NCBI GenBank assembly: GCA_030429205.1
Contig: JAUICZ010000004.1
Coordinates: 1-64,000, forward strand
DNA: 64,000 nt
Reading direction: 5' to 3'
Source of the DNA: Bacteroidia bacterium
GTDB lineage: Bacteria; Bacteroidota; Bacteroidia; Chitinophagales; Chitinophagaceae
The notes beneath the pieces are model-generated. The model did no database searches, had not been told where the DNA came from, and worked only from the letters and a program-made list of their open reading frames with translations. Numbering within the stretch: the stretch's first letter is position 1; each line of letters starts with the position of its first letter. Shown piece after piece: positions 1-7,789 of the stretch. Both the position numbers and the translations under genes were made by a program.

Positions 1-880
1 GAAATCGTTGGCGTAAACCAGCTTTCGGGGTCTTTTCTTTCGTTCTTTCTTTGGACAAGCAAAGAAAGGACAGGTAAAAAGTGTTTCGCGAGATGCTGAA
101 TCAAGTTCAGCATGACACATGTTGTGTATATGACGGGTGTGGTTGTATGACCGTGTTTTGTGCAGGTATTCCCCCGTCGGCACTGTCGGCGAAAACGCCG
201 ACGCCGACGACACTCGCTCTCTTGTGTGGTTACGAGATTACTTCGTCGTTACACTCCTCGCAATGACCAACATTGTGTGAATGAATAGCCTTACCCAGCC
301 TAGCAGCACAGCAGTACTACAGCCATATCCGTGACGAGTCCGAAATCGTTGGCGTAAACCAGCTTTCGGGGTCTTTTCTTTCGTTCTTTCTTTGGACAAG
401 CAAAGAAAGGACAGGAAAAAAGTGTTTCGCGAGATGCTGAATCGAGTTCAGCATGACCGTGTTTTGTATAAGTATTACTCCCCCGTCGGCACTGTCGGCA
501 AAAATGCCGACGCCGACGACACTCGCTCTCTTGTGTGGTTACGAGATTACTTCGTCGTTACACTCCTCGCAATGACCAACATTGTGTGAATGAATAGCCT
601 TACCCAGCCTAGCAGCACAGCAGTACTACAGCCATATCCGTGACGAGTCCGAAATCGTTGGCGTAAACCAGCTTTCGGGGTCTTTTCTTTCGTTCTTTCT
701 TTGGACAAGCAAAGAAAGGACAGGTAAAAAGTGTTTCGCGAGATGCTGAATCAAGTTCAGCATGACACATGTTGTGTGTATGACGGAGGTGGTTGCATGA
801 CACATGGTTTGTATTATTACTCCCCCTCGGCACCCTCGGCATATGCCGACGACGCCGACACGTGCCTCTCCTAGCAATGA
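1..880. repeat. Tandem array of a structured intergenic repeat, three copies
   Basis: Three head-to-tail copies begin at the GAAATCGTTGGCG landmark at 1, 342 and 651, giving unit lengths of 341 and 309 bp and a partial third copy that decays after about 880. Each copy holds, in order, a CCGAAA/TTTCGG hairpin, a CTTTCTTTG/CAAAGAAAG hairpin with loop GACAAG, an ATGCTGAA/TTCAGCAT hairpin, a GC-rich GTCGGC/GCCGAC double hairpin and a module ending in CTCGCAATGACC. The predicted short peptides in this block repeat with the DNA, so they are not treated as genes. The 881-988 stretch is AT-rich and shows nothing recognisable apart from the approach to the next gene. Confidence 0.9.
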
Positions 881-988
881 CCCATATTACACCCCATCTG
901 TAGCTAAGTTTTTTCTAATCATTAGTAAACAAATAACAAAAAAGTATAGGGCATTTAGCTAAATTGCGGTGTCAAAACGTATCTCGTT

Positions 989-1456
989 ATGAAAAACACT
1001 TTACTGATTGTGCTCATTATGGCTGTTTCTGCCGTTGCCTGTAAGCGAAAAGACATTCGCGGCGACTTGAAGAACAGACGCGATATATTGGAAAGCGCTA
1101 ACTGGAAACTATCCAGCATTAAAGATAACGGAGGGCCTACCTCTTTGCCTGCCTGCCAGCAAGATAATTACTACGTGTTTACCCCCGGTGGTACAGGCCG
1201 TTACGAAGAAGGTACCAACAACTGTCTGGACAGTACCGGCACAGGTAATGCACCTACATTTACAGCGTTTAAGTGGGAGATGACGGGCGATTTGCGCAAC
1301 ATCTACTTCAGAGAGTATGGTGGCGACCCGGATGCCGTTTTCAACTGGGAAATTACGAACATGGATTACGATGCTATGGACGTTACCCAAATAGTTACTA
1401 CCTCTGATAAAATACAGCACAAGCTGGAAATGGTATTCAGATCGATACCCAAATAA
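989..1456 (+). CDS. Putative lipocalin-like lipoprotein
   Basis: A 155-residue protein starting with a lipoprotein signal peptide: a short basic n-region, a hydrophobic stretch and a lipobox ending AVAC, with the lipidated Cys at residue 18. The mature part opens with a basic patch and then ESANWKLSSI, resembling the W-x-L entry strand of small lipocalin-like lipoproteins of Bacteroidota. Two Cys (in LPACQQD and NNCLDS) may form a disulfide. It is probably anchored in an outer or inner membrane leaflet. No ligand can be inferred. The gene stands alone and ends at a strong hairpin terminator. The lipoprotein assignment is firm; the lipocalin fold is an inference from pattern only. Confidence 0.75.
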   Translation: MKNTLLIVLIMAVSAVACKRKDIRGDLKNRRDILESANWKLSSIKDNGGPTSLPACQQDNYYVFTPGGTGRYEEGTNNCLDSTGTGNAPTFTAFKWEMTGDLRNIYFREYGGDPDAVFNWEITNMDYDAMDVTQIVTTSDKIQHKLEMVFRSIPK

Positions 1457-1492
1457 TCAGTTAACCGTTTAATTATCAATACAATATACGAG

Positions 1493-1518
1493 CACCAACT
1501 TTTGTTGGTGTTTTTTTT
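1493..1518 (+). terminator. Intrinsic terminator of the preceding lipoprotein gene
   Basis: CACCAAC (1493-1499), loop TTTT and GTTGGTG (1504-1510) form a 7-bp hairpin, followed by eight T residues. Confidence 0.9.
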
Positions 1519-1527
1519 ATGCGAAAG

Positions 1528-1558
1528 TTGAGTTTCTTACAGAAAGACCATATTTTTG
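1528..1558 (+). promoter_or_regulatory. Bacteroidota promoter for the NlpC/P60 gene
   Basis: TTG at 1528-1530 is followed by a 20-nt spacer and TATTTTTG at 1551-1558, a full match to TAnnTTTG. The predicted start of transcription is near 1562, about 19 nt before the ATG. Confidence 0.75.
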
Positions 1559-1580
1559 TAATGATACAATAGCAGGATTA

Positions 1581-2249
1581 ATGAGAAGGACTTTTGTTGC
1601 TATACTTACAGTATCCCTAATCGCAACCATATTTACCAGCTGCCAAAGCAGCCAGGAGTTGCTATCTCCCGAACTTTACAGGTATACAAAGCAAAAAGGG
1701 AACATCAAGTTCATGGACGGTGTTACCATTGGTGGTGGCAGCGATAACGAAATTGCCGTTACCAGCAGAGAGCCCGAACCAATGAGCCCCAATATATCTA
1801 ACGAGATACTGAACAAGTACTCTACCATGATGGGCTTACTACCTAAAGAAATGACCAACTATATACTGTACCAATTTATAGATGAGTGGTATGGTGTAAG
1901 ATACAGATATGGCGGTACAGACAAATCGGGCATAGATTGCTCTGCTTTTGTACAACGCCTTTACCAGCAGGTATATGGTGCCGAGTTGGTACGCACTGCC
2001 CGCAACCAATTTCACGAGTGCAGAATGGTTTGGGATATGGAAAGCCTGAAAGAAGGCGACTTGGTATTCTTTAAAACACGCGGCAGACACATCTCTCATG
2101 TAGGCATTTACCTGTTCAACAACTACTTTGTGCATGCTTCTTCCAGCCACGGAGTAATGATCAGCAACCTGGCAGACAACTACTGGCAACGCAAGTTTGC
2201 AGGTGCCGGCAAAATCAACAAACAACAGCTACCTAAACAAATGCTTTAG
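1581..2249 (+). CDS. NlpC/P60 family peptidoglycan hydrolase, lipoprotein
   Basis: A 222-residue lipoprotein (lipobox FTSC, Cys 21) with a C-terminal NlpC/P60 domain from about residue 95. The catalytic Cys is in IDCSAF (residue 120). The His of HISHVGIYL and a second His in VHASSSHG complete the expected triad, and LKEGDLVFF is the usual strand before the His. Enzymes of this family cut peptide cross-links or stems in peptidoglycan, so an envelope role in wall turnover is likely. The region between residues 22 and 90 has no recognised domain. It has its own promoter and is convergent with the PafA-like gene, with only 3 bp between the stop codons. Confidence 0.9.
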   Translation: MRRTFVAILTVSLIATIFTSCQSSQELLSPELYRYTKQKGNIKFMDGVTIGGGSDNEIAVTSREPEPMSPNISNEILNKYSTMMGLLPKEMTNYILYQFIDEWYGVRYRYGGTDKSGIDCSAFVQRLYQQVYGAELVRTARNQFHECRMVWDMESLKEGDLVFFKTRGRHISHVGIYLFNNYFVHASSSHGVMISNLADNYWQRKFAGAGKINKQQLPKQML

Positions 2250-2252
2250 GTC

Positions 2253-3878
2253 TTACTCTCCGTCCGTTATCTCTGTAATTACTTGCCCAATGCAGCCATT
2301 AGGCATTTGTATGTGCAGCAATGCAGCTATGGTTGGTGCAATATCCGTCATGCTAACTGTTCTGTGAGTCTCTCCTTTGGGTATCCCCCAGCCATACCAT
2401 AATAAAGGTATATGTGTGTCGTAAGCGTTCCAGCTACCATGTGTAGTACCCGTTTTACCATACCCGCTGTACCATGCAGGTTCCATTACTATCTGTAGTT
2501 GCCCGCTGCGCTGGCGGTAGTATCCGTTCACGATCATGGTATTCAAAGGTTCTGGCAAAACAGCATCGTCCCAATCTTCCATATCTATTACATTGGCGAC
2601 ACCGGGGTTCTTATACAACCAGTCTTTTATCAGGTCTTTCAGTGCTTCTTCATCCATATCGTGCTCTTTTATAGCAGCCTCGTCCAAATACACCTGATAA
2701 TTCATTAATGCCCTCATTACATCATGCCCTGTTTCTTTCTTTACATATTCTTTTAAAGCTTTATGTACCGCTTTCATAGCCACACTACCTGCTGGCACAC
2801 GTTCATCTTTCATATACTCGGCATTGTGTGCCGCACCATGGTCTGCCGTCAGAAATACGGTATAGTTACCCTTACCTACCCTTTCGTCCAGCCCTTTTAA
2901 GAAACTGGCCATTGCCATGTCTAAACGTATGTACATATCCTCCATCTCCAATGCATCGGGTGCATACATATGTCCTGCATAGTCAGTTGTAGACAGTGTC
3001 ACACATAAAAAATCTGTAATATGGTCTTTACCCAGTTCTTCACCATCAATACAGGCATTGGCAGCCAATAATGTTAAATTATTACCCCAGGGGGCATAGC
3101 GCAGCCAGTTGTAGTCTTTATACTCTTTGGGTGCTTTGTGCGGAAAACGGGTAGATGTCTCGTGTTTGAACTGCCCTTCATATGTAGGATTTTCATCTTT
3201 CGAGAAGGTATACATGTTTTTAGGGTCTGTCAAAACCCAGTCTTGCTTCATGAATTTTGCCGGTAATTGCTGCTGATTAAACTGCTGCAACCACTCGGGC
3301 AACTCATTCATATAAAAACTACTTGTAATAAAATTACCCGTACTATTATCGAACCAGAAGGCACCATTTGCCATGTGCCCGGCAGGTAAAATGCTGCCTC
3401 TGTCTTTAATACCCACCCCAAAAACCTTAGCCTTTTTGTTAGTGGCCAGCCTCAGTTCATCAGTAACAGTAGTGGTTTTCATACTCACGGGGCTCATCTT
3501 ACCAGCCTTACCACCAATAGACTTAACAACCTCATCTTCAACACAATAAATAAATTTACCTGAAGCATTTTCTACCCAATCGTTAGCTGCAATACCGTGT
3601 ATGGCAGGCACACTACCTGTGTATATAGTGGCATGCCCGGGGCCTGTAAAGCTGGGCAGGTAATTGATCATCGTATTCTGGCAATTATAACCATCATTCA
3701 TCATGCGTTTAAACCCATCGTCCCCCATATGGCTGTAATACTTATATAAGTAATCCCACCTCATTTGGTCTATTACAATACCCACCACCAATTTTGGGCG
3801 GGGCAACTGCTTATTACTCTGGGCCGTACCTGATGTTACAAATAAGATCAAGCCGATACATGTCAAAAAATGCCTCAT
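2253..3878 (-). CDS. PafA-like alkaline phosphatase / type I phosphodiesterase family protein
   Basis: A 541-residue secreted enzyme with a cleavable signal peptide (about residues 1-20, ending GTAQ). It belongs to the alkaline phosphatase superfamily. IVIDQMRWD supplies the first metal-binding Asp (D37). LPSFTGPGHATIYTG carries the nucleophile Thr (about T78), as in PafA-type phosphatases, where Thr replaces Ser. TADHGAAHN and a late HGSWNAYDTHIP supply further metal ligands. PafA enzymes release phosphate from phosphomonoesters in the periplasm. The length matches that family. A near-consensus box CATTTTTG lies on the minus strand at 3899-3906, 20 nt upstream. Phosphodiesterase activity is an alternative that sequence alone cannot exclude. 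Confidence 0.85.
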   Translation of the reverse strand: MRHFLTCIGLILFVTSGTAQSNKQLPRPKLVVGIVIDQMRWDYLYKYYSHMGDDGFKRMMNDGYNCQNTMINYLPSFTGPGHATIYTGSVPAIHGIAANDWVENASGKFIYCVEDEVVKSIGGKAGKMSPVSMKTTTVTDELRLATNKKAKVFGVGIKDRGSILPAGHMANGAFWFDNSTGNFITSSFYMNELPEWLQQFNQQQLPAKFMKQDWVLTDPKNMYTFSKDENPTYEGQFKHETSTRFPHKAPKEYKDYNWLRYAPWGNNLTLLAANACIDGEELGKDHITDFLCVTLSTTDYAGHMYAPDALEMEDMYIRLDMAMASFLKGLDERVGKGNYTVFLTADHGAAHNAEYMKDERVPAGSVAMKAVHKALKEYVKKETGHDVMRALMNYQVYLDEAAIKEHDMDEEALKDLIKDWLYKNPGVANVIDMEDWDDAVLPEPLNTMIVNGYYRQRSGQLQIVMEPAWYSGYGKTGTTHGSWNAYDTHIPLLWYGWGIPKGETHRTVSMTDIAPTIAALLHIQMPNGCIGQVITEITDGE

Positions 3879-3963
3879 ATAATTAGTTAATTATTCAACA
3901 AAAATGAGAATTTGCTGTATATTTTACTTCTGATAGGAAATATATTTTCATTAATTTCGCCGA

Positions 3964-3971
3964 TATTTTTG
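3964..3971 (+). promoter_or_regulatory. -7 box for the alpha-oxoamine synthase gene
   Basis: TATTTTTG fully matches TAnnTTTG. No clear -33 TTG is present. The predicted start of transcription is near 3975, which rules out the upstream in-frame start at 3912. Confidence 0.6.
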
Positions 3972-4010
3972 AAAATACCATTACAAACTAAAACTTCAGA
4001 GAGAATATAT

Positions 4011-5285
4011 ATGGATCTATTTGCCAAATTTGAGAATCAGCTAGGTCCCATTGGTGATAATGCTGATCAAGTGCCGGGTTACTTTTCTTTTCCTAAACTG
4101 GAAGGAGATATCGCAAACCGCATGAAGTTTCAAGGTAAAGAATGTATTGTTTGGAGCCTGAACAACTACTTAGGTTTAGCCAACCACCCGGAGGTGAGAA
4201 AAGCAGATGCTGATGGCGCTGCCGAGTATGGACTTGCATACCCTATGGGTGCGCGTATGATGAGTGGTAACTCTAACAAGCACATACAGCTGGAGCGTGA
4301 ATTAGCAGATTTTGTGAGCAAGCCCGATGCAATGTTGTTGAACTATGGTTATCAGGGTATGGTATCAGCAATAGACAATCTGGTTACTCGCCACGATGTT
4401 ATTGTTTACGATGCAGAAAGCCACGCTTGTATACTTGACGGTGTACGCCTGCACGCAGGTAAACGCTTTGTGTTTAAACACAACGATGTTGAAGATTGTG
4501 AAAAGCAATTGGTACGCGCTAAAAAACTGGCAGATGCAAACGGTGGTGGTATCTTAGTAATTACAGAAGGTGTGTTCGGTATGTCGGGCAACCAGGGTAA
4601 AGTAAAAGAGATCATCGGCCTTAAAGATAAATATGAGTTCCGCCTGTTTGTAGACGATGCACATGGTTTTGGTACAATGGGTAAAACAGGTGCAGGTATT
4701 GGTGAAGAGCAGGATTGTATGGAAGGCATAGACCTGTACTTCTCTACTTTCGCAAAATCTATGGCCAGCATTGGTGGTTTCATTGCCGGTGAGGTAAAAA
4801 TATTGAAGTTCTTACGTTATAACATGCGTTCTCAGGTATTCGCTAAGTCTTTACCAATGCCACTGGTGATCGGTAACTTAAAGCGCCTTGAGCTATTACG
4901 CTCTAAGCCTGAACTGAAAGAAAGACTATGGCACAACGTACGCCGCCTGCAAAGCGGTTTGCGCGAGCAGGGTTTTGATATAGGACAAACTAACACACCG
5001 GTAACACCGGTATTCTTACACGGTAACCACGACCTGTTTGAAACAACACAATTGATATACGACCTACGTGAGAACTACGGTATCTTCTGTAGTGTGGTAA
5101 TGTACCCTGTAATACCTAAGGGACAATTGATGTTGCGCCTGATACCTACAGCTGTGCATACAGATGAGGATATTGACATAACACTGGCTGCATTTACAGA
5201 TGTAAGGGAAAAGCTGAACACGAAGGCTTATCCTAAAGAGTTCCCGCCTATTAAAGGTGAGGCAGTAACATCTGCAACAGTATAA
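4011..5285 (+). CDS. Alpha-oxoamine synthase, probable serine palmitoyltransferase-type enzyme
   Basis: A 424-residue pyridoxal-phosphate enzyme. The PLP lysine is in STFAKSMASIGG (K249), with the cofactor Asp/His in FVDDAHGFGTMG. NNYLGLANHPEV and GARMMSGNSNKHIQLE are hallmarks of the alpha-oxoamine synthases (KBL, BioF, ALAS, SPT). The AKSMASIGG context most resembles serine palmitoyltransferase, which condenses serine with an acyl-CoA at the start of sphingolipid synthesis, a pathway known in Bacteroidota. A glycine C-acetyltransferase role cannot be excluded. The start at 4011 was chosen over 3912 because the -7 box at 3964-3971 lies inside the longer frame and MDLFAKFE is a natural N-terminus. 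Confidence 0.8.
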   Translation: MDLFAKFENQLGPIGDNADQVPGYFSFPKLEGDIANRMKFQGKECIVWSLNNYLGLANHPEVRKADADGAAEYGLAYPMGARMMSGNSNKHIQLERELADFVSKPDAMLLNYGYQGMVSAIDNLVTRHDVIVYDAESHACILDGVRLHAGKRFVFKHNDVEDCEKQLVRAKKLADANGGGILVITEGVFGMSGNQGKVKEIIGLKDKYEFRLFVDDAHGFGTMGKTGAGIGEEQDCMEGIDLYFSTFAKSMASIGGFIAGEVKILKFLRYNMRSQVFAKSLPMPLVIGNLKRLELLRSKPELKERLWHNVRRLQSGLREQGFDIGQTNTPVTPVFLHGNHDLFETTQLIYDLRENYGIFCSVVMYPVIPKGQLMLRLIPTAVHTDEDIDITLAAFTDVREKLNTKAYPKEFPPIKGEAVTSATV

Positions 5286-5309
5286 TAACAGAATAACTTT
5301 ACATATAAG

Positions 5310-5340
5310 ATCCCCTTACAAATAGTGAGGGGATTTTTTT
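5310..5340 (+). terminator. Intrinsic terminator after the alpha-oxoamine synthase gene
   Basis: ATCCCCTTAC (5310-5319) pairs with GTGAGGGGAT (5325-5334) across a 5-nt loop, with one G-U pair, and is followed by seven T residues. Confidence 0.9.
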
Positions 5341-5391
5341 GTGCAGGTTATGGGGCTACCCTTGTTTTACAAATATGTATTTTACGTTTCC

Positions 5392-5604
5392 ATGCGTAGA
5401 TTACCAAGAATATCGCAGACTTATATACTAGGGTACTTCATCAGTAAATATGAAGACTCTCGTGCGTTTCGTATTGCTATATGGACGATGGCCATTGTAT
5501 GGGCAGGCATGTGCACCTTTTTACTGGTACGCGATAAAATAGAAGACAACGCCAGAGAGAAAGCCCAACAAGAACAACAGGCCGCTCAACAATACTCAGA
5601 ATAG
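5392..5604 (+). CDS. Small single-span membrane protein of unknown function
   Basis: A 70-residue protein: a basic N-terminus (MRRLPRISQTY), one predicted transmembrane helix around residues 28-47 (IAIWTMAIVWAGMCTFLLV) and a charged, Gln-rich tail (ARE..QQEQQAAQQ) that may be helical. I do not recognise the family. A GTG 51 nt upstream at 5341 is in frame, but it abuts the T-run of the preceding terminator and the extra residues look non-native, so the ATG at 5392 is preferred. The gene is convergent with the acetyltransferase at 5623. Confidence 0.6.
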   Translation: MRRLPRISQTYILGYFISKYEDSRAFRIAIWTMAIVWAGMCTFLLVRDKIEDNAREKAQQEQQAAQQYSE

Positions 5605-5622
5605 TATAGCCGGCTATTGCTG

Positions 5623-5910
5623 CTACTTACCAAACCATACGTCTTTATACACATCAGGACTTTTGCTAAACACAGCATTTGCATATGGGCACAGTGGTAT
5701 GATCTTCATATCCTGCTCACGGGCAAAATCAACCGCCGCTGTCACTAGTTGCTTGCCCAGCCCCTTACCTTCATGCGCAGGATCTACCTCGGTATGCTCA
5801 ATAATAAACTTGTCCGTACCAGCATACACATACTCTATTACAGCAATTCGCTTACCATCAGCTTCTATAAAAAAGCGAGCTTTCTTGTCATCTCCTTCGT
5901 GTTGTACCAT
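5623..5910 (-). CDS. GNAT-like N-acetyltransferase of the YjdJ/COG2388 type
   Basis: A 95-residue compact protein. RIAVIEYVYAG, IIEHTEVDPAHEGKGLGKQL and a final IIPLCPYANAVFSKSP match the short GCN5-related family in which HTEV.P...GKGLG forms the acetyl-CoA pyrophosphate loop and the conserved CPY...F segment closes the fold. The substrate is unknown. The first in-frame start (5952) would add MRARPLPFLFYIRH, encoded partly by a repeated intergenic motif, so the inner ATG at 5910 is used. Confidence 0.8.
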   Translation of the reverse strand: MVQHEGDDKKARFFIEADGKRIAVIEYVYAGTDKFIIEHTEVDPAHEGKGLGKQLVTAAVDFAREQDMKIIPLCPYANAVFSKSPDVYKDVWFGK

Positions 5911-5925
5911 ATGTCTAATGTAAAA

Positions 5926-5946
5926 CAAAAATGGTAGTGGTCGCGC
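5926..5946 (+). repeat. First copy of a 21-bp direct repeat
   Basis: Begins CAAAAATGGTAGTGG and ends TCGCGC. An identical 21-mer lies at 6621-6641. The pair brackets a 674-bp AT-rich segment with one small ORF and the dispersed repeat copy. Confidence 0.8.
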
Positions 5947-6012
5947 GCGCAACCGCTCCTATTTCTACTTTTGTCATGACAAGTTTTATTAAGCCATATT
6001 ACGAGACAGACA

Positions 6013-6204
6013 CTAAGGTGGATTAGATGATATCATATCCATGAATTTACCTAACACCCCCTTCTTACGAATTAATACAATAAATATTAAAAATACAACA
6101 AGACATATAATTACAATAATTATAGTATTGAGTGATGGATTATGCACTTCTATGAAGAAGAATTCACCAATTTTAATTTTTAACACCTCACTTTCCTTAT
6201 TCAT
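6013..6204 (-). CDS. Possible small single-span membrane protein
   Basis: A 63-residue frame with a charged N-terminus, one strongly hydrophobic helix at about residues 27-46 (IIIVIICLVVFLIFIVLI) and a short basic-to-polar tail. No family is recognised. It sits alone in AT-rich DNA between the two copies of the 21-bp direct repeat, with no clear promoter box. Composition and topology are protein-like, but AT-rich DNA readily produces such hydrophobic frames, so it is tentative. Confidence 0.4.
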   Translation of the reverse strand: MNKESEVLKIKIGEFFFIEVHNPSLNTIIIVIICLVVFLIFIVLIRKKGVLGKFMDMISSNPP

Positions 6205-6430
6205 ATTATAAATACTTTATCTAAAACTATTTCCTAATTCTATTCAAAAATCAACATATAAGAACATGGCATAAGCCTGTTATAGACAATATTAAAACAT
6301 GAGTACTTTTTCAGAAAGGACAGTATTTGAACAACTTTCTATAACGTAAAAAAGCCAGTAAAATCAATACTTTCAGCGTAAACAGGAAAAACTTAAGATA
6401 TTTTCATGCAATCCAGGAAGGGAGTTCCTA
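6205..6430. other. AT-rich intergenic stretch without recognised features
   Basis: No frame, promoter box or strong hairpin was found between the small ORF and the dispersed repeat copy. Confidence 0.5.
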
Positions 6431-6605
6431 TGCCCGGCAGAGCAGTAGCACTACAGTCACATTAAGACTACAACCGATACCGTTGAAGCTTTAGGTATCG
6501 GGGTCTTTTCTTTGGTTCTTTCTTTGGACAAGCAAAGAAAGGACTGTAAAAATAGAATACTAATTAAGTGAGATTGCCACGTCGTTACACTCCTCGCAAT
6601 GACGA
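6431..6605. repeat. Dispersed, diverged copy of the 1-880 repeat
   Basis: The order of modules in the array is kept: an AGCAGTAGCACTACAG-like lead, a hairpin CCGATACC (6474-6481)/GGTATCGG (6494-6501) followed by GGGTCTTTTC, the CTTTCTTTG/CAAAGAAAG hairpin (6518-6541) and the CGTTACACTCCTCGCAATGAC module. The ATGCTGAA and GTCGGC hairpins are missing. The first hairpin has a different stem sequence from the array copies but is still fully paired. Confidence 0.8.
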
Positions 6606-6620
6606 GTAATGTATTAACTT

Positions 6621-6641
6621 CAAAAATGGTAGTGGTCGCGC
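6621..6641 (+). repeat. Second copy of the 21-bp direct repeat
   Basis: Identical over 21 bp to 5926-5946. The flanks differ, although both are preceded by a TAATGTA-like string. Confidence 0.8.
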
Positions 6642-6723
6642 ATTAACTACACCTACCCTATGTAACCAAAGCTACAAACAAGCAACAGCTATTATATATC
6701 TTTACCATGCAATAATCAGCCAT

Positions 6724-7701
6724 ATGAAAAAACTACTCGCTACACTCAGCTTATCTGCAATTATATTCACTGTTGCCTGTAACGATACTGAAGAAGGTAA
6801 AGATTCAAGTAACACTTCAGACAGCACCTCAAGTACTACTTCAAGTAAACCTACAGACAACGCACTGGCATTGCTTCAGAGCAACTGCTTCAACTGTCAT
6901 AACCCCGATAAAGAAGCTGCAGTAAGAGTAGCGCCAACAATGGCAGATATCAAAACTGCATACAAAGCAGATGAACTAACAGGGTCTGAATTTGCCCATA
7001 AAATGATAGCCTTCATCAACAACCCTACAGAAGAGAACAGCCACATGCCCGAGGCGGTTAAGCAATACGGCATGATGCCCAAACTCAACTATAAAGAAGA
7101 GCAGCTGGAAGCTATGGCTGCATATATCTACAAAAACGATATTGGTAGCGATGAATGGTATATCCAATGGAAAGCTACTAAAGATCAACCGGCGGGCACC
7201 AACACCGCAGATATGAGCTATGAAGACCTGGGACTAAGCATTGCCAACAGAACAAAGGCTCAGTTAGGCAAAAACCTGATGGGCGCCTTAAAGAAACACG
7301 GAGCACCGGGTGCCGTTACCTTCTGTAACACCCGCGCTATTCCCTTAACAGACAGCATGGCTAAGGTGCTGCATGCAGGTGTTAAACGTGTCAGCGATCA
7401 GCCACGCAACCCGAACAACCAAGCCAACGAAGCAGAGATAGCCTACATAAAAGAACTGAAAGAAAAGATAGCAAAAGGTGAGCCATTAACGCCGAAAATA
7501 ATTGAAGCAGAAGATAAGGTAACTGGTTATTATGCTATAGAAACCAATAAGATGTGTATACAATGCCATGGAAATAAGAATACAGACATTCTACCCGAAA
7601 CATATGCCAATATCCACAAAGCCTACCCTGCCGACAAGGCTACCGGGTACGGCGAAAAGCAGATACGCGGTATATGGGTGATTACAATGGATAAGAAGTA
7701 G
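6724..7701 (+). CDS. Diheme c-type lipoprotein: cytochrome c domain plus Tll0287-like (DUF3365) domain
   Basis: A 325-residue lipoprotein (lipobox TVAC, Cys 19) with a Ser/Thr-rich linker. The N-terminal cytochrome c domain has CFNCH at residues 55-59 and a likely Met ligand in YGMMPKL. The C-terminal half has AVTFCNTRAIPLTD, RVSDQPRNPNN and a second heme site CIQCH (278-282), the arrangement of the Tll0287-like/DUF3365 family. It probably acts in the periplasm in electron transfer or redox sensing. A near-consensus box TATCTTTA lies at 6697-6704. The function of the C-terminal domain is not established, so the role is inferred from the heme motifs. Confidence 0.85.
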   Translation: MKKLLATLSLSAIIFTVACNDTEEGKDSSNTSDSTSSTTSSKPTDNALALLQSNCFNCHNPDKEAAVRVAPTMADIKTAYKADELTGSEFAHKMIAFINNPTEENSHMPEAVKQYGMMPKLNYKEEQLEAMAAYIYKNDIGSDEWYIQWKATKDQPAGTNTADMSYEDLGLSIANRTKAQLGKNLMGALKKHGAPGAVTFCNTRAIPLTDSMAKVLHAGVKRVSDQPRNPNNQANEAEIAYIKELKEKIAKGEPLTPKIIEAEDKVTGYYAIETNKMCIQCHGNKNTDILPETYANIHKAYPADKATGYGEKQIRGIWVITMDKK

Positions 7702-7789
7702 AAGGATATTTGAGCCACACAACTTTTTATTACCTGTTCATGTCGCAAAAGAAATAGCTGTCTATTATATTAGCACAAACCTATATCCA

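Noticed and set aside
81-877. Four short reading frames in the repeat array on both strands
   Set aside because: They recur with the DNA repeat, encode hairpin arms and show no protein-like features.
3912-4010. Longer N-terminus for the alpha-oxoamine synthase
   Set aside because: The promoter box lies inside it, so it is unlikely to be transcribed.
5341-5391. GTG start for the small membrane protein
   Set aside because: It abuts the T-run of the upstream terminator and adds residues unlike a native N-terminus.
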